Assembly (NCBI RefSeq): GCF_042684485.1
Contig: NZ_JBHULM010000001.1
Coordinates: 62,001-126,000, forward strand
DNA: 64,000 nucleotides
From: Oceanihabitans gracilariae
GTDB taxonomy: Bacteria > Bacteroidota > Bacteroidia > Flavobacteriales > Flavobacteriaceae
Direction of reading: 5' to 3'
Position numbers and translations under genes: made by a program. Shown here in pieces: positions 37,248 through 45,852 of the stretch; the first letter of the stretch is position 1; every line of letters starts with the position of its first letter. The notes below the pieces were generated by a model that had not been told where the DNA came from, made no database searches, and saw only the letters and a list, made by a program, of their open reading frames with translations.

Positions 37248-38678
37248 ATGAAAAAAGTTATATTCTTATTCGCTTTCTGTATCGCGCTATCCACTTATGC
37301 CCAACAAGGAATTAATTATAAAGCCATTATAAAAGATGATTTAGGTAATGTAATTGCTAATCAAAGTGTCACAGTTCAATTTACCATTTTAGAAGGAGCA
37401 ACAAATGTGTATCAAGAAACACATGCACCAACTACAGATGCAAATGGTGTCATAATTGTTAATATTGGAGAAGGCACAACAACTGATGTATTCACAGCTA
37501 TAGCCTGGGGAACTGATGAGCACTGGCTTAACGTGCAAATTGACTCCGGAGCTGGTTTGGTAGATTTAGGAACCACGCAATTTATGGCTGTGCCTTATGC
37601 ATTAAGTAGTAGAGACAATCCTTGGTTAAAAAATGAAGAAGGTATACATGTTATAAATAACGATGTCGGAATAGGAGTTGCCAACCCAGAGGCTCAATTA
37701 GATGTTCGTGGAGGAGATTGGAATTTAGATGCTGGTAATCCTGGAGATTTGAGAATTGGAAATGCTACTTCTAATTTCCGCATTGGAGTTGCAACTGGTG
37801 GAGGAGGAGCCGGAATTACTAGAATGTATAGTCAGGATGCTTTACTTATAGGGACGAATGACCGACCAAGTCTTACCATTGCTCAAAATGAAAATGTAGG
37901 AATTGGAACTACTACACCCAATACAAAATTGCAAATTTCTGGTGGGAGTGATGCGAGCAATAGTAATGGTTCGGGATATATGGTTTTAGGTAATGAACCT
38001 GGATTGAACTTGGTGTTTGACAATAATGAAATAATTGCACGAAATAATACAGATTCGTCAGCTTTATATATACAACAAACAGGTGGCTCTACGAATTTTG
38101 GAGGTGATGTTTCAGTTTCTGGTGTTGCCACGACTCCATCAATGGATATTGCTAATATTGAATCTGCTAGTAGCAAAGTGTTGGTTACGAAAGAATATAC
38201 AGAGGCAAAATATTCTAAAAGAACTAAAGAAATTGTCATTCCAAGTATGGCTTTTCAACCTAGTGGCAATTATCACCCTGTTCCCAGACCATTAGCCGGA
38301 GGACCGGATCTTCCCGCTACTGATCGTTATCATATAATACATAATGGTTTGCTATTTACTCTTCATGATGATGCTATGTATATGGCACCATTGACGCTAC
38401 CCGTCGGTTCTACTGTTAATCAAATAAGCGCTTTTTTATATGATAATGAATTTACAAATCTTCAATTTTCATTAACTGCTACAAGACTAACAACCAACAT
38501 ATATGTTCCAATTTTCACATTAACTACGGATAATTCGAACTCAAATCAAGAATTGACTCATTCCACACCTTTAACAATTTTATCTGATTACATGTACTTT
38601 TTTACAATCACCACAGCTGAGGCTGCAGATTGGGGCGAACAAGGTATTAAAGGAATTAAAGTAATTTATACAGAATAG
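37248..38678 (+). CDS. Secreted surface protein, family member 1 (shared N-terminal domain, variable C-terminus)
   Basis: The signal peptide (VIFLFAFCIALSTYAQ) is followed by the roughly 110-residue domain shared by five genes here: QGINYKAIIKDDLGNVIAN, VYQETHAPTTDANGVIIVN and LGTTQFMAVPYAL. The rest is beta-rich with repeat-like segments (NVGIGTTTPNTKLQISGG) of the kind seen in phage tail fibres and Bacteroidota surface fibres. The C-terminal 130 residues match nothing I know. ATG 37248 is chosen over TTG 37242. It is preceded by a duplicated leader and followed after 31 bases by member 2. Likely exported to the cell surface or periplasm; function unknown. Confidence 0.75.
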   Translation: MKKVIFLFAFCIALSTYAQQGINYKAIIKDDLGNVIANQSVTVQFTILEGATNVYQETHAPTTDANGVIIVNIGEGTTTDVFTAIAWGTDEHWLNVQIDSGAGLVDLGTTQFMAVPYALSSRDNPWLKNEEGIHVINNDVGIGVANPEAQLDVRGGDWNLDAGNPGDLRIGNATSNFRIGVATGGGGAGITRMYSQDALLIGTNDRPSLTIAQNENVGIGTTTPNTKLQISGGSDASNSNGSGYMVLGNEPGLNLVFDNNEIIARNNTDSSALYIQQTGGSTNFGGDVSVSGVATTPSMDIANIESASSKVLVTKEYTEAKYSKRTKEIVIPSMAFQPSGNYHPVPRPLAGGPDLPATDRYHIIHNGLLFTLHDDAMYMAPLTLPVGSTVNQISAFLYDNEFTNLQFSLTATRLTTNIYVPIFTLTTDNSNSNQELTHSTPLTILSDYMYFFTITTAEAADWGEQGIKGIKVIYTE

Positions 38679-38709
38679 ATAATGTATGCTCAATTTAAAA
38701 TCTAATATT

Positions 38710-39588
38710 ATGAAATCAACAGCAACATTAATTATAGGCCTTTTTATTACATTATCGTGCTTTGCCCAACAAGGCATTAACTACAAAGCACTCATTAAGG
38801 ATGGAGGTGGTAATGTAGTAGCCAACGACTTGGTAGCAGTACAATTTCAAATTCTAAAAGGGGCAGGTATGACCGAGGTCTATCAGGAAACCCACACAAT
38901 AAGTACAGATTCCAATGGTATTGTCATTGTTAATATTGGAGAAGGATCAGTAGATAGCGGAGTATATGAAGATATAGATTGGGGAAGCGACAACCATTAT
39001 TTAAATGTTCAAATTAATACAGGTTCAGACCTCGTAGATTTAGGAACGACTCCGTTTATGTCTGTTCCGTATTCAAAACATGCTACAAACGCTAATATGG
39101 CGACTCGTATTACTATAATACCAGAACCTTATATCCTGGGAAGGAGCAGTATAACCAGCAGCGCACGTTTTCAGTTTAATGGTAAGTTTGGTTGGCAAGC
39201 AGCACAAGAAATGTGTGAGGCTTCTTATCCTAATGATCCTAATGTGAGAGCTTTTACTTTAGAACAAATAACACAAGCCATCGTGTTGGGAAATTGGGAT
39301 GTCAATAATGTAAATAGTATTGATGGTGTAGATTTTTGGGCAATAACTCCAATAACTTACAATACGTTAAGTTCTACGATGGTTCTTCCTCATCAAAATA
39401 ATGCATTTGGTTTAAATCATAACATAGGAGCTACCCATAGAGGAACAACAGGTGAAATCATTATTGAAGCCAATTATATACCAGAAGAAACCATTGGAGA
39501 CAATCCATCAAATACATACTTAAGAGTAAATAACAACGTGTCACCGGGAAACCAATATCCTTGCATGTGTGGTACCTATAAAAACTAA
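38710..39588 (+). CDS. Secreted surface protein, family member 2
   Basis: Signal peptide (ATLIIGLFITLSCFAQ), then the shared domain (QGINYKALIKDGGGNVVAN, VYQETHTISTDSNGIVIVN, LGTTPFMSVPY). The C-terminal 160 residues are different from those of its neighbours and contain a Trp/Cys-bearing segment (FGWQAAQEMCEASYPNDP) and end in CMCGTYKN. Such segments suggest a compact folded domain rather than a fibre. ATG 38710 opens the signal peptide; an in-frame upstream ATG at 38686 is unlikely. The next gene starts 4 bases after the stop, so they are co-transcribed. Function unknown. Confidence 0.7.
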   Translation: MKSTATLIIGLFITLSCFAQQGINYKALIKDGGGNVVANDLVAVQFQILKGAGMTEVYQETHTISTDSNGIVIVNIGEGSVDSGVYEDIDWGSDNHYLNVQINTGSDLVDLGTTPFMSVPYSKHATNANMATRITIIPEPYILGRSSITSSARFQFNGKFGWQAAQEMCEASYPNDPNVRAFTLEQITQAIVLGNWDVNNVNSIDGVDFWAITPITYNTLSSTMVLPHQNNAFGLNHNIGATHRGTTGEIIIEANYIPEETIGDNPSNTYLRVNNNVSPGNQYPCMCGTYKN

Positions 39589-39592
39589 AATT

Positions 39593-41053
39593 ATGAAAAG
39601 ATATATTATAACATTTTCGATTTTATTTATAGCATTAGTTGGTTATGGTCAAAGTGCCATGAATTACAAAGCTGTAATTAAAGACAATTTAGGAAACGTA
39701 ATTGCGAATCAACAAGTCACTGTGCAGTTTGCCATCTTACAAGGTGTGTCACAAATCACTGTGTACCAAGAAACCCATGCACCAACTACAGATGCAAATG
39801 GTGTCATAATTGTTAATATTGGTGAAGGCACTTCTTCTGATGTATTTACAGATATAAATTGGGGCGTAGACGACCATTTTTTAAATGTCCAAATCGATAC
39901 AGGCTCTGGCATTGTAGATTTAGGAACCACTCAATTTATGGCAGTGCCTTATGCTTTAAGTGCAGCAAATGCAGCTAATAAAATAGACGATTTATTAGAC
40001 GGAAAGTCTGATGACTCTTCTTTGTTTTTAGGTTTAGAAGCTGGTATAAATGATAATGCCACGTCAAATAGAAATATTGGTTTAGGCTATCAAGCACTAG
40101 CATCAAATATTGCTGGTGAAGGAAATGTTGCTCTTGGATATCGAGCAGGATTTAATGAAACGGGTAGTGATAAATTATATATCGACAACACAGATACAAA
40201 TAATCCTTTAATATATGGTGATTTTAATACGGATAAACTCACTCTTAATGGCGATGTTAATATCACAGGTAATTTAAGCCTTAATCATATTGGTTCTCAG
40301 ATTGGATCTGCATCTTTTACTTTGACGCAAGCTAATGAAGGGTATGGAGGTATGTATGTGAATTCTTTGGGTGTCAATAATGCCTCTCCATTTTATGGTT
40401 ATGCCGTAGGAAATACATCTAAAGCTTGGCATTATTATCATGATTTTTTGAGTTCTTGGATATTAAATGTAGATGGAGATAAAATCAAAGTGAATAGTGA
40501 AAATACTTTAATTTACAATAAACTTTTAATTAATACAGAAAACCAAATAAATCCGAATACAGATTTAACTTTAAAAAGTAATAGCTTCAATGGTTTTGGA
40601 GGGATGTATGTTGATATGGATGGAAGTGGTTATTCTTCCCCTTTTTATGGGTATGCCATAAATGGAGCGCCTAAAGCTTACAGCTTTTATAAAGAAGCTG
40701 ATTCTACATGGAATCTTAATGTGGGTGATGTGTATACTGACGCTTTGGTTGTTGAAAATGATAACTTAAAAGTCAATGGATCAATTACTCTTGCTACTGA
40801 AAATGCTGTTACTAAGCCGGTAGGAACCATTTATTATTATCAGGATCATTTTTATGGAAATACATCTACCGGAATAAAACGACTAGACAATACCACAACT
40901 TCTAAGTCGGCTTATAGAGAAAGTGAAGAAGTAAGCCATATGATACAAATGTTAAAGGATGAAAATGAGTTGTTGAAGAAAGAATTAAGTACGATTAAAT
41001 CACATCTTGCAGAGCTAGAAAAGAACGTATTATCGAAGAATGACAAACAATAG
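39593..41053 (+). CDS. Secreted surface protein, family member 3 (coiled-coil C-terminus)
   Basis: Signal peptide (YIITFSILFIALVGYGQ), shared N-terminal domain (SAMNYKAVIKDNLGNVIAN, VYQETHAPTTDANGVIIVN, LGTTQFMAVPYAL), then fibre-like repeats: two copies of a GYGGMYV...SPFYGYAV unit near residues 255 and 340 and a LGYQALASNIAGEGNVALGY segment typical of collar/tail-fibre proteins. The last 50 residues form a coiled coil (MIQMLKDENELLKKELSTIK), suggesting trimerisation. A 47-base stretch in the shared domain (39776-39822) is identical to one in member 1 (37422-37468), a sign of recent conversion. Function unknown. Confidence 0.72.
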   Translation: MKRYIITFSILFIALVGYGQSAMNYKAVIKDNLGNVIANQQVTVQFAILQGVSQITVYQETHAPTTDANGVIIVNIGEGTSSDVFTDINWGVDDHFLNVQIDTGSGIVDLGTTQFMAVPYALSAANAANKIDDLLDGKSDDSSLFLGLEAGINDNATSNRNIGLGYQALASNIAGEGNVALGYRAGFNETGSDKLYIDNTDTNNPLIYGDFNTDKLTLNGDVNITGNLSLNHIGSQIGSASFTLTQANEGYGGMYVNSLGVNNASPFYGYAVGNTSKAWHYYHDFLSSWILNVDGDKIKVNSENTLIYNKLLINTENQINPNTDLTLKSNSFNGFGGMYVDMDGSGYSSPFYGYAINGAPKAYSFYKEADSTWNLNVGDVYTDALVVENDNLKVNGSITLATENAVTKPVGTIYYYQDHFYGNTSTGIKRLDNTTTSKSAYRESEEVSHMIQMLKDENELLKKELSTIKSHLAELEKNVLSKNDKQ

Positions 41054-41392
41054 AAATAATTTAGATAATTAAAAATTAACAATTTTTAAAATGCGAGTTA
41101 TAACCGTTGGTTTGGTATAAATAACATTACTCAAATACAACTAACTATTTTTAATAAGCATGAATTAATAACGGTATAACTATACCTATAATATTAAAAA
41201 TTTAGCAAAGTATAATCTAATCGGTTGCTCATATAAAAGTCGTTATGTTTTATATAATCTATGTAATGTATAGAATTTTAATTAAAAAGAGACCAACTAT
41301 ATACTATTCTATACCAACTATACAATTTTAAAAGATAGACTAAAAGGTTTTTATATGTTATTAATTATCAGTTTAATAAGTGGAAATCAATT
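41054..41392 (+). repeat. Second copy of the cluster leader
   Basis: No ORF. The part from about 41220 to 41392 repeats the leader at 37080-37247 with substitutions and small indels. A perfect small palindrome GGTATAACTATACC lies at 41173-41186; in sequence this AT-rich it may be chance. The GAAACATAT operator of copy A is not present here. Confidence 0.65.
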
Positions 41393-41743
41393 ATGATAAA
41401 AGTATTACACTTTATAGTTTTCTGTATCACTTTATCAACTTATGCCCAAAACGGCATTAATTACAAAGCAGTTATTAAAGATGATCTAGGTAATGTTGTA
41501 GCTAATGATTTGATAGTCGTTCAATTTCAAATTTTACAAGGAGTTGGTATGACTAATGTGTATCAAGAAACCCATACGCCAACGACCGATGTTAACGGTC
41601 TCATTATTGTAAATATAGGCGAAGGCACTACAAGTGATGTATTTACAGATATAGATTGGCGAACAGACAACCACTTTATAAATGTGCAAATAAACGCAGG
41701 CGCAGGAATTAGAATTAAAGGAAGTGGAGTCACAACAATTTAA
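41393..41743 (+). pseudogene. Truncated family member 4 (N-terminal domain only)
   Basis: This 116-residue ORF has a signal peptide (VLHFIVFCITLSTYAQ) and the shared domain up to VQINAGAG. It then leaves the family pattern: where the others read VDLGTTQFM it has IRIKGSGVTTI and stops. The DNA there still resembles the family (GGAAGTGGAGTCACAACAAT), so an indel has shifted the frame. No downstream C-terminal part is left in the 205 bases before the next gene. It may be a dead copy, or a donor for gene conversion with its intact neighbours. Expression as a short secreted protein cannot be excluded. Confidence 0.65.
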
Positions 41744-41948
41744 CCTAAGATTAAATCAAATTGAAGCTATTCTGAATGCAAATAACCAATAATTGCATCA
41801 TTGTAACAAGTGTTATATCATTTGTTACAATAGTTATATAAGCTTAGAAACACTAAAGATATATTTGATATCGAAGAGTTGTTAAATTATTTTTTTTAAT
41901 GATGTTAACATTTTGATAATAAAACTATTAAAGGATAAACACAATATT

Positions 41949-43400
41949 ATGAAATCAAAACTAACATTTTTATTATTCATGTGTATAACCTGTTTTGGGT
42001 TTGCCCAAAACGGCATTAATTACAAAGCAGTTATTAAAGACGACCTAGGTAACATTGTTGCTAACGATTTAATTGTTATTGAATTTTCAATATTACAAGG
42101 AGTAGCTCAAACAAACGTATATACGGAAACCCATACACCTACTACCAATGATAACGGTATTATTATTGTCAACATTGGAGAAGGGACACCAATTTCAGGA
42201 ATATTTTCAGACATTGACTGGAGCAGTAATAACCACTTTTTAAACGTTCAGGTAAATACTGGTCCTGGTTTAGTAGATATGGGTACCAGCGCTTTTAAAT
42301 CAGTTCCCTATGCTATGTCTGCAAGCACTATTGAATTACCCTATTATGGTGATACAGCTTATTCTGGTGCTGCCTTTCAAGTACATAATAATTTTACAAA
42401 CGGCACGTATGGCATTGTCGGTTCTACTGGTACGGATGGAGCTACCATTCCGGCAAATAGGGCTGGTGTACTTGGTTACTCTACAAATGCACACGGTGTT
42501 TATGGTGTTTCTGTGAATGGTTTCTTTGCAGGCGTACAAGGAATTTCTGAATCTGCAACAGGAGTTGGTATTCAGGGCTATGCTATTGGAGGAGGTGTTG
42601 GTGGTCATTTTTATACATCTTCTTCAGGTAAAGCAGCATTAACTACTGGCGTTGGAAACGTTGGATTTGGTATAAGCACACCAGTAAATCCAGTATCAAT
42701 ACTTCAAACAACAGGAAGTGCAAATACGGTTCGTATTGAAAGTCAAGATCATCCTACAGGTAAAGATTTATTAGAACTTATAGTGCCATCAGGTTCTACA
42801 TCAAATTCTCAATTTATTGAAATGCAGAATGGTACTGCCATTGTTGCTGCAGTAAATAGTGATGGTTCAGCAAAATTCACCAAATTAGGTGTTGATGGTT
42901 ATCCTACTGGAAAATTACATATTTTTCAACAAAGCCAAACTGTTGGTACAGGTTTACGGTTTGATGATGGAAGTGTGAATGCTGACTGGGATATTACCCA
43001 TGGTTATTCTTTGCGTTTTCATTATGGAGGTACATTAAAAGGGTTTATCAATGTAAGTACAGGTGCATATGTAGTATCTTCTGATGTACGTTTAAAAAAT
43101 GAGATTCAAGAAATACCTTCAATGCTTAGAAAAGTTGATTTGTTACGACCTACAACCTATGTGTATAAAAGTGATGAAAGTAGAAAGCAAGCATTGGGTT
43201 TTATTGCTCAAGAAGTTCAAGAAATATTTCCTGAAGTGGTACATTATTCTGAAGCAGATGATTTATATGGAATTGACTATGGAGGTTTCAGCGTGATTGC
43301 AATTAAAGCGATACAAGAACAACAAACCATAATAGAATATCAACAAAAACAAATTGATGAATTAAAGATATTGGTACAATCATTACTTGAAAAACAATAA
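41949..43400 (+). CDS. Secreted surface protein, family member 5, with S74 intramolecular chaperone domain
   Basis: Signal peptide (LTFLLFMCITCFGFAQ) and shared N-terminal domain (NGINYKAVIKDDLGNIVAN, VYTETHTPTTNDNGIIIVN) are followed by a repetitive fibre region (YGIVGSTGTDG, GVYGVSVNGFFAGVQGIS). The last 110 residues are a Peptidase_S74 / endosialidase chaperone domain: SSDVRLKNEIQ, ALGFIAQEVQEIFPEVV, IDYGGFSVIAIKAIQEQQ, then a coiled coil. In phage tailspikes this domain drives trimer folding and then cleaves itself off, the Ser of SSDVRLKNE being the nucleophile region. ATG 41949 is chosen over an upstream start at 41913. The next gene begins 4 bases later. Confidence 0.8.
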   Translation: MKSKLTFLLFMCITCFGFAQNGINYKAVIKDDLGNIVANDLIVIEFSILQGVAQTNVYTETHTPTTNDNGIIIVNIGEGTPISGIFSDIDWSSNNHFLNVQVNTGPGLVDMGTSAFKSVPYAMSASTIELPYYGDTAYSGAAFQVHNNFTNGTYGIVGSTGTDGATIPANRAGVLGYSTNAHGVYGVSVNGFFAGVQGISESATGVGIQGYAIGGGVGGHFYTSSSGKAALTTGVGNVGFGISTPVNPVSILQTTGSANTVRIESQDHPTGKDLLELIVPSGSTSNSQFIEMQNGTAIVAAVNSDGSAKFTKLGVDGYPTGKLHIFQQSQTVGTGLRFDDGSVNADWDITHGYSLRFHYGGTLKGFINVSTGAYVVSSDVRLKNEIQEIPSMLRKVDLLRPTTYVYKSDESRKQALGFIAQEVQEIFPEVVHYSEADDLYGIDYGGFSVIAIKAIQEQQTIIEYQQKQIDELKILVQSLLEKQ

Positions 43401-43404
43401 CATT

Positions 43405-44373
43405 ATGAAACTAAAACTCACATTTTTAATAAGCTTGTTACTAACATTCGTAAGTTATGGGCAAACTATCGAAAAATTTAGTATCGATAGTGGAGGAGCT
43501 AGTGCAACAGCTGGTGGTATAGAAATACTTTATACTATTGGCGAAGTGAATGTTCAAGAATTAAGCACAGGAGCAGTTTCTGTTTCTGAAGGCTTTATTA
43601 ATGGCCCAATGAAAATCAAGATAGACCCAAAATTCTTCTTGCAAGGACCATCATTAAATCCAGCTTCAGCAGGATTGATGAATGATGACTTAAGAATGAA
43701 CAGTTTCTTACCAACCACAAGTCCTTATGCCGATGCAGCTACGTGCAATGCAGCTGTATTTTCTGTTACAGGAAATGATGCCATTGTAGATTGGGTTTGG
43801 ATTGAATTACGAGCAGCCAACGATAACACAAAACGTATTAATGGTAAATCGGCTTTATTGCAACGCGATGGCGATGTGGTTGGCTTAGATGGTGTTTCAG
43901 ATGTGATAATGACAGCTGGACCAACCAATTATTACGTGGTTGTAAAACACAGGAATCATATAGGAGCCATGAGTGCGTCAACTATTGCTTTAAAAGAAGA
44001 TACAGCAACAGTTGTAGATTTTACAAATTCAGGTTTTTCAACTTATGGTTCCAATGCTCAAGTTGTTTTAGGTTCTGGAGATACAGCTCTTTGGGCTGGA
44101 GATACAAATCATACAGGACAAGTACGATTCTCAGGAGCTCTTAATGGTTCTAATATTATAAAAGATGCTGTACTTGCAGATCCTTCCAACGTTTTAAACT
44201 TTATTACTTATAGCGCTTCAGGTTATTTAGATATTGATGTAAACATGAATGGCATTGGTAAATTTTCAGGCGAGAACAATGATAGTAATATCCTTAAAGA
44301 TAATGTTCTGGCACATCCAGCTAACGTCCTAAATTTTGCAACCTATACAATTAATACCACAGTACCGGAATAG
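43405..44373 (+). CDS. Secreted protein with two dockerin-like repeats
   Basis: Signal peptide (LTFLISLLLTFVSYGQ). The start (FSIDSGGASATAGGIEILYTIGE) is a module common in Bacteroidota secreted proteins; the middle (WVWIELRAANDNTKRINGKSALLQRDGDVV) also recurs in them. Near the end are two dockerin-like units about 55 residues apart: GDTNHTGQVRFSG...NIIKDAVLADPSN and DVNMNGIGKFSG...NILKDNVLAHPAN, each with Asp/Asn positions fit for calcium. It lacks the family N-terminal domain but is co-transcribed with member 5. Possible role: assembly or attachment of the fibre proteins (inference). Confidence 0.65.
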   Translation: MKLKLTFLISLLLTFVSYGQTIEKFSIDSGGASATAGGIEILYTIGEVNVQELSTGAVSVSEGFINGPMKIKIDPKFFLQGPSLNPASAGLMNDDLRMNSFLPTTSPYADAATCNAAVFSVTGNDAIVDWVWIELRAANDNTKRINGKSALLQRDGDVVGLDGVSDVIMTAGPTNYYVVVKHRNHIGAMSASTIALKEDTATVVDFTNSGFSTYGSNAQVVLGSGDTALWAGDTNHTGQVRFSGALNGSNIIKDAVLADPSNVLNFITYSASGYLDIDVNMNGIGKFSGENNDSNILKDNVLAHPANVLNFATYTINTTVPE

Positions 44374-44418
44374 CATTTTTTAATAATTAAATAATCACGA
44401 ACAGAAAATATATCTATT

Positions 44419-45219
44419 ATGAAAACAAATTATTTTATTTTAACATTTTTTTTATTCAGCATTCTTACTTTCTCTCAGCAGAATTATGAGTTTGGACTGA
44501 TACATGTTTCTAATAACAACTTTAAAGTAGTTGCCATACCAAATTTTGATTCTTCAGGAAATACTGATGTTTCTGATGTTGGTTTTACACTAATGCTTCC
44601 TGCTGGAACTTCCGATGTTTCAGATATAACAGGGTTGTTAAGCGGTAGAGCCTGGAGCATTAATAGGTTAACGGCAGAAACCCTTATTACTCTTGGTGGA
44701 GATGGTACCGAAGATGGTAATCTCTTAAATTGCCCTCCAGGACAAACCATCCTGGCTCATACTAGTGGAGAACAAATAGACCTGGTTAGTTTTTCAATAA
44801 GTAATATGCCAACTACTGGCGAAATGCGTCTTTTATATAATACTGAAATTATTGCCATAAATACTGCGGGTGCCTTAGATAGTTTTTACAATTCAAACAT
44901 AGATGGTACAACAACACAAAATTATTTTAGTGGATTTGTATCGGGATTAGAGAGTTTTAATTTTGAAACTTTAAGCACAGAAACTGTCCAATTAGAAGAT
45001 AACTCGATACAGGTTTATCCTAATCCAGCGTCAGATTATTTAAATATCGCTACAAAACATACTATTAAACAAGTGGAGGTATTTGATGTTTTAGGTAAAA
45101 AAGTAAAGCAAAATATAAGTAGCAATAAGATAAATGTTAGTCAGTTACCAGTAGGTATCTACATTGTAAAAGTGTTTACAGATAAAGGGCAAATAACCAA
45201 AAAGATTGTGATTGAATAA
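44419..45219 (+). CDS. Secreted protein with T9SS type A sorting domain
   Basis: The 266-residue protein has a signal peptide (YFILTFFLFSILTFSQ), a 180-residue middle with a cohesin-like or adhesin-like feel (VVAIPNFDSSGNTDVSDVGFTLMLP) and a clear C-terminal type IX sorting domain from about residue 195: VYPNPASDYLNIA, EVFDVLGKKVKQ, LPVGIYIVKVFTDKGQITKK. It is therefore exported through the type IX system and anchored or released at the surface. The pairing of a dockerin-like protein upstream with this possible cohesin-like partner is suggestive but unproven. A terminator follows. Confidence 0.8.
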   Translation: MKTNYFILTFFLFSILTFSQQNYEFGLIHVSNNNFKVVAIPNFDSSGNTDVSDVGFTLMLPAGTSDVSDITGLLSGRAWSINRLTAETLITLGGDGTEDGNLLNCPPGQTILAHTSGEQIDLVSFSISNMPTTGEMRLLYNTEIIAINTAGALDSFYNSNIDGTTTQNYFSGFVSGLESFNFETLSTETVQLEDNSIQVYPNPASDYLNIATKHTIKQVEVFDVLGKKVKQNISSNKINVSQLPVGIYIVKVFTDKGQITKKIVIE

Positions 45220-45248
45220 ATCTATAAAGAAGCTATTAATTAAAGTTT

Positions 45249-45288
45249 AAGGAGGATGCGCTGTTAAAGGTTCGTTCTCCTTTTTTTT
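45249..45288 (+). terminator. Terminator of the secreted-protein cluster
   Basis: AAGGAG (45249-45254) pairs with CTCCTT (45277-45282), with a looser inner part and a T8 tail. It ends the run of genes from 41949. Confidence 0.7.
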
Positions 45289-45327
45289 CAATTATTTTAG
45301 GGTAAAATGAACATAACTAAGTTGGTT

Positions 45328-45349
45328 GTTTATGTTAGCTTACATAAAC
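45328..45349. promoter_or_regulatory. Inverted repeat upstream of the HTCS pseudogene
   Basis: GTTTATGT (45328-45335) and ACATAAAC (45342-45349) are perfect 8-base arms around 6 bases. No T-run follows, so it is more likely a protein-binding site than a terminator. It has no counterpart before the intact HTCS. Confidence 0.35.
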
Positions 45350-45391
45350 TTTAGTAACTGTACTAAAACAATGAATTATTATAAGTTATGT

Positions 45392-45834
45392 ATGCATATT
45401 AAGATTGGTTTTATTCTTTTTCTGTGAAAAGTGTGTTTTCCAAAGTAAAGAAATAGAAGCGATATCTATCAATTCTAAGCAGGTTACTTTTAGATGTTTA
45501 AATAAAACAGCCTTTAACAAAAAAGGGTTTCTAGTATTGCACAAGATAGTACAGATTATTTATGGACTGTTACTAGAAGTGGATGGAATAAATAGGATGC
45601 ACATTAGTCTTGCACAACTACATAAGAAAAAGAAAGGCTATTACTAATAGAACTACTAGTGCGTTTATACGTTCGCAACGATTAAAACTGGCCAAAGAGT
45701 TACTTCAAAAATCAGATGCTACTATTTCAGAAATTGCCTATCTAGTAGGCTTTAATACATCTTCCTATTTTATTAAGTATTTTAAAGAAATTTACCATTG
45801 CACACCTAATGAGTTTCAGTCTAAAACCTTATAG
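45392..45834 (+). pseudogene. Second HTCS gene, internally deleted and frameshifted
   Basis: The remnant starts with a decayed signal sequence. Around 45474-45600 it matches the N-terminal end of the intact HTCS: AAGCAGGTTACTTTTAG, then codons VSSIAQDSTDYLW against VVSIAQDSLGFMW. From about 45600 it jumps directly to the AraC domain: HISLAQLHKK, then after a frameshift TTSAFIRSQRLKLAKELLQK, SDATISEIAYLVGFNTSSYF and CTPNEF. About 1100 residues (propellers, kinase, receiver) are missing. Stops and frame changes show that it is dead as a sensor, although the final 74 residues form an open AraC-domain frame. Confidence 0.85.
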
Positions 45835-45852
45835 CTAGCCTTTTGTTTAGTA

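Noticed and set aside
41173..41186. GGTATAACTATACC palindrome as an operator
   Set aside because: Short and AT-rich; such palindromes are expected by chance here, and it is not in the homologous leader at 37080-37247.
45405..45647. 80-codon frame as an independent gene
   Set aside because: Its sequence overlaps the decayed HTCS start in a shifted frame; the match to the intact HTCS in the correct frame shows it is a pseudogene product.
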